NCBI GenBank assembly: GCA_964544965.1
Contig: CAZJED010000029.1
Span: forward strand, 1-18,117
DNA from: UBA11869 sp964544965
Lineage (GTDB): Bacteria; Pseudomonadota; Gammaproteobacteria; Eutrophobiales; Eutrophobiaceae
DNA length: 18,117 nt
Direction of reading: 5' to 3'
In this document: positions 14,341-18,117 of the stretch, one piece after another
Position numbering within the stretch: the first letter of the stretch is position 1
Layout of the letters: each line of letters opens with the position of its first letter
Made by a program: the position numbers and the translations under genes
The notes under the pieces: generated by a model
Database searches by the model: none
What the model was told of the DNA's origin: nothing
The model's input: the letters and a program-made list of their open reading frames with translations, nothing else

Positions 14341-17300
14341 GCGCCGCCTCCATCACCGCCTCATCTTCCGATGCACCGATCTCACGTGCTTTTTTAATGG
14401 CCTCCAAAACACGTTTATAATCTTTGGGCATTATTTTAATAAATTTTGACTGATAATTATTCCAATTATCTAAGATATTTTTCGCAACAGTGCTTTTTGT
14501 AAAATTAACATGCTTTTTAAGTAGCATTCTTACAGTTTGGCAATCTTCATCATCTACTAATTCATCTAAATCAACCATTCCTTTATTACAATTGATTTCA
14601 AAATTACCTTGATCATCTAAAACATAAGCTATTCCGCCAGACATTCCCGCAGCAAAATTTCTACCAGTTTTTCCAATAACAACAACTCGCCCTCCAGTCA
14701 TATATTCGCAACCATGATCTCCGATTCCTTCAACAACCGTATTAACACCACTATTGCGAACACAAAAGCGCTCACCAGCAATTCCGCGAAAAAAGGCTTC
14801 GCCTTGAGTCGCACCATAAAGAACAACATTGCCAACGAGAATATTTTTTTCTGGTACGAAAGTAGATTTTAATGGAGGATAAACAATTATTTTACCTCCT
14901 GATAATCCCTTGCCGATATAGTCATTCGCATCACCCTCAAGCGTAAGAGTAACGCCCTTAGGAACAAATGCACCAAAACTCATGCCTGCGGAACCATCAA
15001 AATGAATGTTGATCGTATCATCTGGGAGCCCTTTAGCTCCAAAACGCTTTGTAATCTCATAGCCAAGGATTGTGCCAGTTGTTCTATTGGTATTTTTTAT
15101 TTGCGTTGTTATATTAACTTTTTGACACTTATTTAATGCTGCCTTACACAATGGAATTAATTTTGTAACATCAAGTGATTTTTCAAGGCCGTGGTCTTGT
15201 TTATTGACGCAATAAATTTGATCGCCTTCTCGTGGTTCAGGCTTATATAGTATTTTTGAAAAATCAAGACCTTTTGCCTTCCAATGATCAATCGCTTTTC
15301 TAACATCTAATTTATCCACCTGACCAACCATTTCATCAATTGTTCTAAACCCTAATTCCGCCATATACTCACGTACTTCCTGAGCAATATATTTAAAAAA
15401 GTTTTCGACGAATTCAGGTTGCCCTGAAAACTTCTTTGTTAGCTCTGGATTTTGTGTTGCGACGCCAACTGGACAGGTATTCAAATGACAAACGCGCATC
15501 ATAATACAACCCATCACTACTAGTGGCGCAGTTGAAAAACCAAATTCTTCTGCACCCAACAATGTTGCAATAACAACATCTCGTCCAGTTTTAAGTTGCC
15601 CATCTGTTTGTACAACGATACGATCTCTTAACCCATTTTGAATAAGTACCTGCTGTGTTTCAGCAACACCAAGTTCCCAAGGTAATCCGGCATGTTTAAG
15701 GGAGCTTATTGGTGATGCTCCTGTTCCACCGTCATAACCTGAAATTAAGACAACATCAGAATGAGCTTTTGCAACACCCGCAGCCACTGTACCAACACCC
15801 ACTTCAGCGACTAACTTGACATGGATTCGTGCATTTGGATTTGAATTTTTTAAGTCGTGAATAAGCTGGGCTAAATCCTCAATTGAATAAATATCATGAT
15901 GAGGTGGTGGTGAAATTAAACCGACACCAGCTGTTGAATGCCTTACCTTTGCAATCCATGGATAAACTTTAGTTCCTGGTAACTGTCCTCCTTCACCCGG
16001 CTTTGCGCCTTGGGCCATTTTAATTTGAATGTCATCAGAATTAGCTAGGTATTCACTAGTAACGCCGAAACGTCCTGAAGCGACCTGTTTAATTGCGCTC
16101 CTTCTTAAATCTCCATTTTTGTCTCTAGTAAATCTATCTGGATCTTCACCACCTTCTCCTGTATTTGATTTACCACCGATACGATTCATTGCGATAGCTA
16201 ATGTCTCATGAGCTTGTTTGCTAATTGAACCGTAAGACATAGCGCCCGTTGAAAAACGTTTCATAATATTTTCAATTGGTTCAACTTCATCAATTGAAAT
16301 AGAGTTTTTGCCAAATTTAAATTCGAATAGACCTCTAAGCGTAGCCAAATTTTCATTTTGCTCATCAACTAATGAGGTGTATTCCCTAAAAATCTGATAT
16401 TGCCCTGAACGAGTAGCGTGCTGTAACTTAAAAACAGTATCGGGATTAAAAAGATGATATTCGCCATCGCGACGCCATTGGTATTCACCTCCCCATTCCA
16501 GTTCTCGTTGTTTAATTTCGCGGTTTGGATAGGCATTGTTATGTCTATGGTTTATTTCTTCAGCAATAATACCTAGCCCAATCCCTCCAATACGGGATGC
16601 TGTCCAAGTAAAATATTTATCAACAAATTCCTTTTCAAGCCCAATGGCTTCGAAAACCTGTGCGCCACAATATGATTGGACTGTTGAAATGCCCATCTTT
16701 GCCATTATCTTTACTAAACCTTTATTAACTGCCTTAATAAAATTTTTTATTGCCTTATTTTGTTCCATTTTTGGTAAATATCCTTTTTGGATTAAATCCC
16801 CTAAGGATTCAAATGCAAGGTATGGGTTAATTGCGCCAATACCGTAACCTAAAAGTACGGCATAATGATGAGTTTCTCTTGGTTCCCCTGATTCAAGAAT
16901 TAATCCAAGCTGCGTTCTTTTACCATTCCGGATTAAATGATGATGTACGCCAGCAGTTGCTAAAAGCGCGGGAATGGCTGTTTCATTTTCATTAATACCA
17001 CGATCCGAAAGTATAACAAGAGTATATCCATCCTCAATTGCTACATCGACCTCTTTACAAACTTCCTTTAATGCTTCATCTAAACCCTCTTCGGCTTCTT
17101 TAACCGGATATAAAATCGGAATTGTTTTTGTTTTCAGTCCTGGCAAATCTACATTTTTTATTTTAGCTAATTCTTCGTTGGTTAATATTGGAGAATCTAC
17201 CTTAATCCTTCTACAACTTTCTGCAGTTGGTTTTAATAAATTACTCTCTGGACCAATTGTTGTCGCAACTTGTGTAACTAATTCTTCTCTAATGCCGTCT

Positions 17301-18117
17301 AATGGCGGATTAGTTACCTGCGCAAATAACTGTTTAAAATAATCATAAAGCAATCGTGATCGATTAGATAAAACTGCTAAAGCTGCATCTGTTCCCATTG
17401 ACCCGGTTGGCTCCATACCATTTTCTGCCATTGGAGCCATGAGAATTTTTAAATCTTCATAGGTATAACCAAATATTTGTTGACGTTGGAGTAAAGTCCC
17501 CGAATCAGAATCAGAAATTTCTTTGGGAAGCGGTAATTTTTCAATTGGTACCAGATTTTTTTCAAGCCATTCTCTATATGGCTCTGCGGTGACAAACTCT
17601 TTTTTTAGTTCCGAATCATCAATAATACGGCCTTGCTTGGTATCCACCATAAAAATACGTCCGGGATGTAATCGTTCCTTTACTACTATGTTTTCTGGAG
17701 CTATATCTAAAACACCCACTTCAGATGCCATAACAACCATATCATCTTTTGTTACATAATAACGTGATGGCCTAAGGCCATTTCTGTCTAGTACAGCACC
17801 TATAACTTCACCATCGGTAAAGGCAATCGATGCCGGACCATCCCATGGCTCCATTAAACAGGCATGGTATTCATAAAAATCTTTCCTTTCTTGGCCCATT
17901 GTTTCATGCCCTGACCAAGCTTCGGGAATCATCATTAATACCGCATGAGGTAATGGGCGACCTGACATATATAAGAATTCCATTACATTATCAAAAATTG
18001 CAGAATCACTACCGCCTTCAATAATAATTGGAAATAGTTTATCTAGATCATCGCCAAATAGTTCTGACTCACATAGTGATTCGCGTGCACGCATCCAGTT
18101 ACTATTTCCACGTACAG
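14333..18117 (-). CDS. gltB: Glutamate synthase [NADPH] large subunit GltB, 5' end missing
   Basis: The alpha subunit of NADPH-GOGAT: glutamine hydrolysis, ammonia tunnelling and reductive amination of 2-oxoglutarate, yielding two glutamates. The frame is open to the right edge (V-R-G-N-S-N-W precedes the first internal Met at 18094). About 1,260 residues of a usual 1,480–1,500 are present. The catalytic N-terminal cysteine of the glutaminase domain lies outside. Visible parts are the end of the GATase type 2 domain (D-R-N-G-L-R-P, near 17780), the central domain (about 16600–17550), the FMN/2-oxoglutarate barrel (about 15400–16400), the 3Fe-4S motif C-x5-C-x4-C within CHLNTCPVG (about 15470–15508), and the C-terminal GXGXG beta-helix (about 14450–15100). 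No frameshift or missing landmark was seen. It is the first gene of gltBD on the minus strand. Confidence 0.96.
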   Translation of the reverse strand, partial: VRGNSNWMRARESLCESELFGDDLDKLFPIIIEGGSDSAIFDNVMEFLYMSGRPLPHAVLMMIPEAWSGHETMGQERKDFYEYHACLMEPWDGPASIAFTDGEVIGAVLDRNGLRPSRYYVTKDDMVVMASEVGVLDIAPENIVVKERLHPGRIFMVDTKQGRIIDDSELKKEFVTAEPYREWLEKNLVPIEKLPLPKEISDSDSGTLLQRQQIFGYTYEDLKILMAPMAENGMEPTGSMGTDAALAVLSNRSRLLYDYFKQLFAQVTNPPLDGIREELVTQVATTIGPESNLLKPTAESCRRIKVDSPILTNEELAKIKNVDLPGLKTKTIPILYPVKEAEEGLDEALKEVCKEVDVAIEDGYTLVILSDRGINENETAIPALLATAGVHHHLIRNGKRTQLGLILESGEPRETHHYAVLLGYGIGAINPYLAFESLGDLIQKGYLPKMEQNKAIKNFIKAVNKGLVKIMAKMGISTVQSYCGAQVFEAIGLEKEFVDKYFTWTASRIGGIGLGIIAEEINHRHNNAYPNREIKQRELEWGGEYQWRRDGEYHLFNPDTVFKLQHATRSGQYQIFREYTSLVDEQNENLATLRGLFEFKFGKNSISIDEVEPIENIMKRFSTGAMSYGSISKQAHETLAIAMNRIGGKSNTGEGGEDPDRFTRDKNGDLRRSAIKQVASGRFGVTSEYLANSDDIQIKMAQGAKPGEGGQLPGTKVYPWIAKVRHSTAGVGLISPPPHHDIYSIEDLAQLIHDLKNSNPNARIHVKLVAEVGVGTVAAGVAKAHSDVVLISGYDGGTGASPISSLKHAGLPWELGVAETQQVLIQNGLRDRIVVQTDGQLKTGRDVVIATLLGAEEFGFSTAPLVVMGCIMMRVCHLNTCPVGVATQNPELTKKFSGQPEFVENFFKYIAQEVREYMAELGFRTIDEMVGQVDKLDVRKAIDHWKAKGLDFSKILYKPEPREGDQIYCVNKQDHGLEKSLDVTKLIPLCKAALNKCQKVNITTQIKNTNRTTGTILGYEITKRFGAKGLPDDTINIHFDGSAGMSFGAFVPKGVTLTLEGDANDYIGKGLSGGKIIVYPPLKSTFVPEKNILVGNVVLYGATQGEAFFRGIAGERFCVRNSGVNTVVEGIGDHGCEYMTGGRVVVIGKTGRNFAAGMSGGIAYVLDDQGNFEINCNKGMVDLDELVDDEDCQTVRMLLKKHVNFTKSTVAKNILDNWNNYQSKFIKIMPKDYKRVLEAIKKAREIGASEDEAVMEAAHG
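14346..14350 (-). promoter_or_regulatory. Strong ribosome binding site for gltD inside the gltB end
   Basis: On the minus strand GGAGG lies within the last gltB codons, 5–6 bases before the gltD ATG. The surrounding GC-rich patch (GGCGGCGC) stands out from AT-rich neighbouring DNA. It fixes the gltD start and suggests coupled translation of the two subunits. Confidence 0.75.

Overview
The window reads as a continuous stretch of low-GC (my estimate, about one third G+C) proteobacterial chromosome. A free-living gammaproteobacterium is the best guess. The basis is the block miaB–phoH(ybeZ)–ybeY–ybeX–lnt and the order gltB–gltD–hemE, which I recall from Pseudomonas-like gammaproteobacteria. The first block also occurs in other Proteobacteria, so the class assignment is an inference. 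I see no rRNA, tRNA, CRISPR array, insertion sequence or phage gene.

Bases 1–2436 form a leftward operon: tungstate-type ABC permease (tupB), ATPase with a C-terminal TOBE-like domain (tupC), a Tautomerase_2 family enzyme, and the start of a small secreted Rap1a/Tai-like protein that runs off the left edge. The usual solute-binding gene tupA is absent. TupB instead carries an unusual secretory-signal-like N-terminal leader, and a T9 run lies at the junction between leader and permease. Bases 2437–2722 are a divergent intergenic region with a candidate leftward promoter and a short frame resembling the end of a GNAT acetyltransferase.

Bases 2723–7936 are a rightward housekeeping operon: tRNA methylthiolation (miaB), PhoH-family NTPase, rRNA-processing endonuclease YbeY, CBS-domain protein YbeX/CorC and apolipoprotein N-acyltransferase Lnt. 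phoH and lnt appear to start at TTG.

Bases 7949–12410 are a leftward operon: hemE (uroporphyrinogen decarboxylase), a DUF368/PopT-family polyprenyl-phosphate transporter, and an 809-residue Na+/H+ antiporter with a C-terminal cyclic-nucleotide-binding domain. Putting lipid-carrier recycling beside a cation/proton antiporter suggests a shared envelope, pH or sodium theme. A small rhodanese gene (12539–12889) is transcribed rightward between hemE and gltD.

Bases 12895–18117 hold leftward gltB (5' end outside the window) and gltD, the two NADPH-glutamate synthase subunits. They overlap by 8 bases, with a strong GGAGG ribosome binding site for gltD. Most of the window is ordinary core genome. 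The tup locus and the hemE–popT–antiporter operon are the parts that merit a second look.
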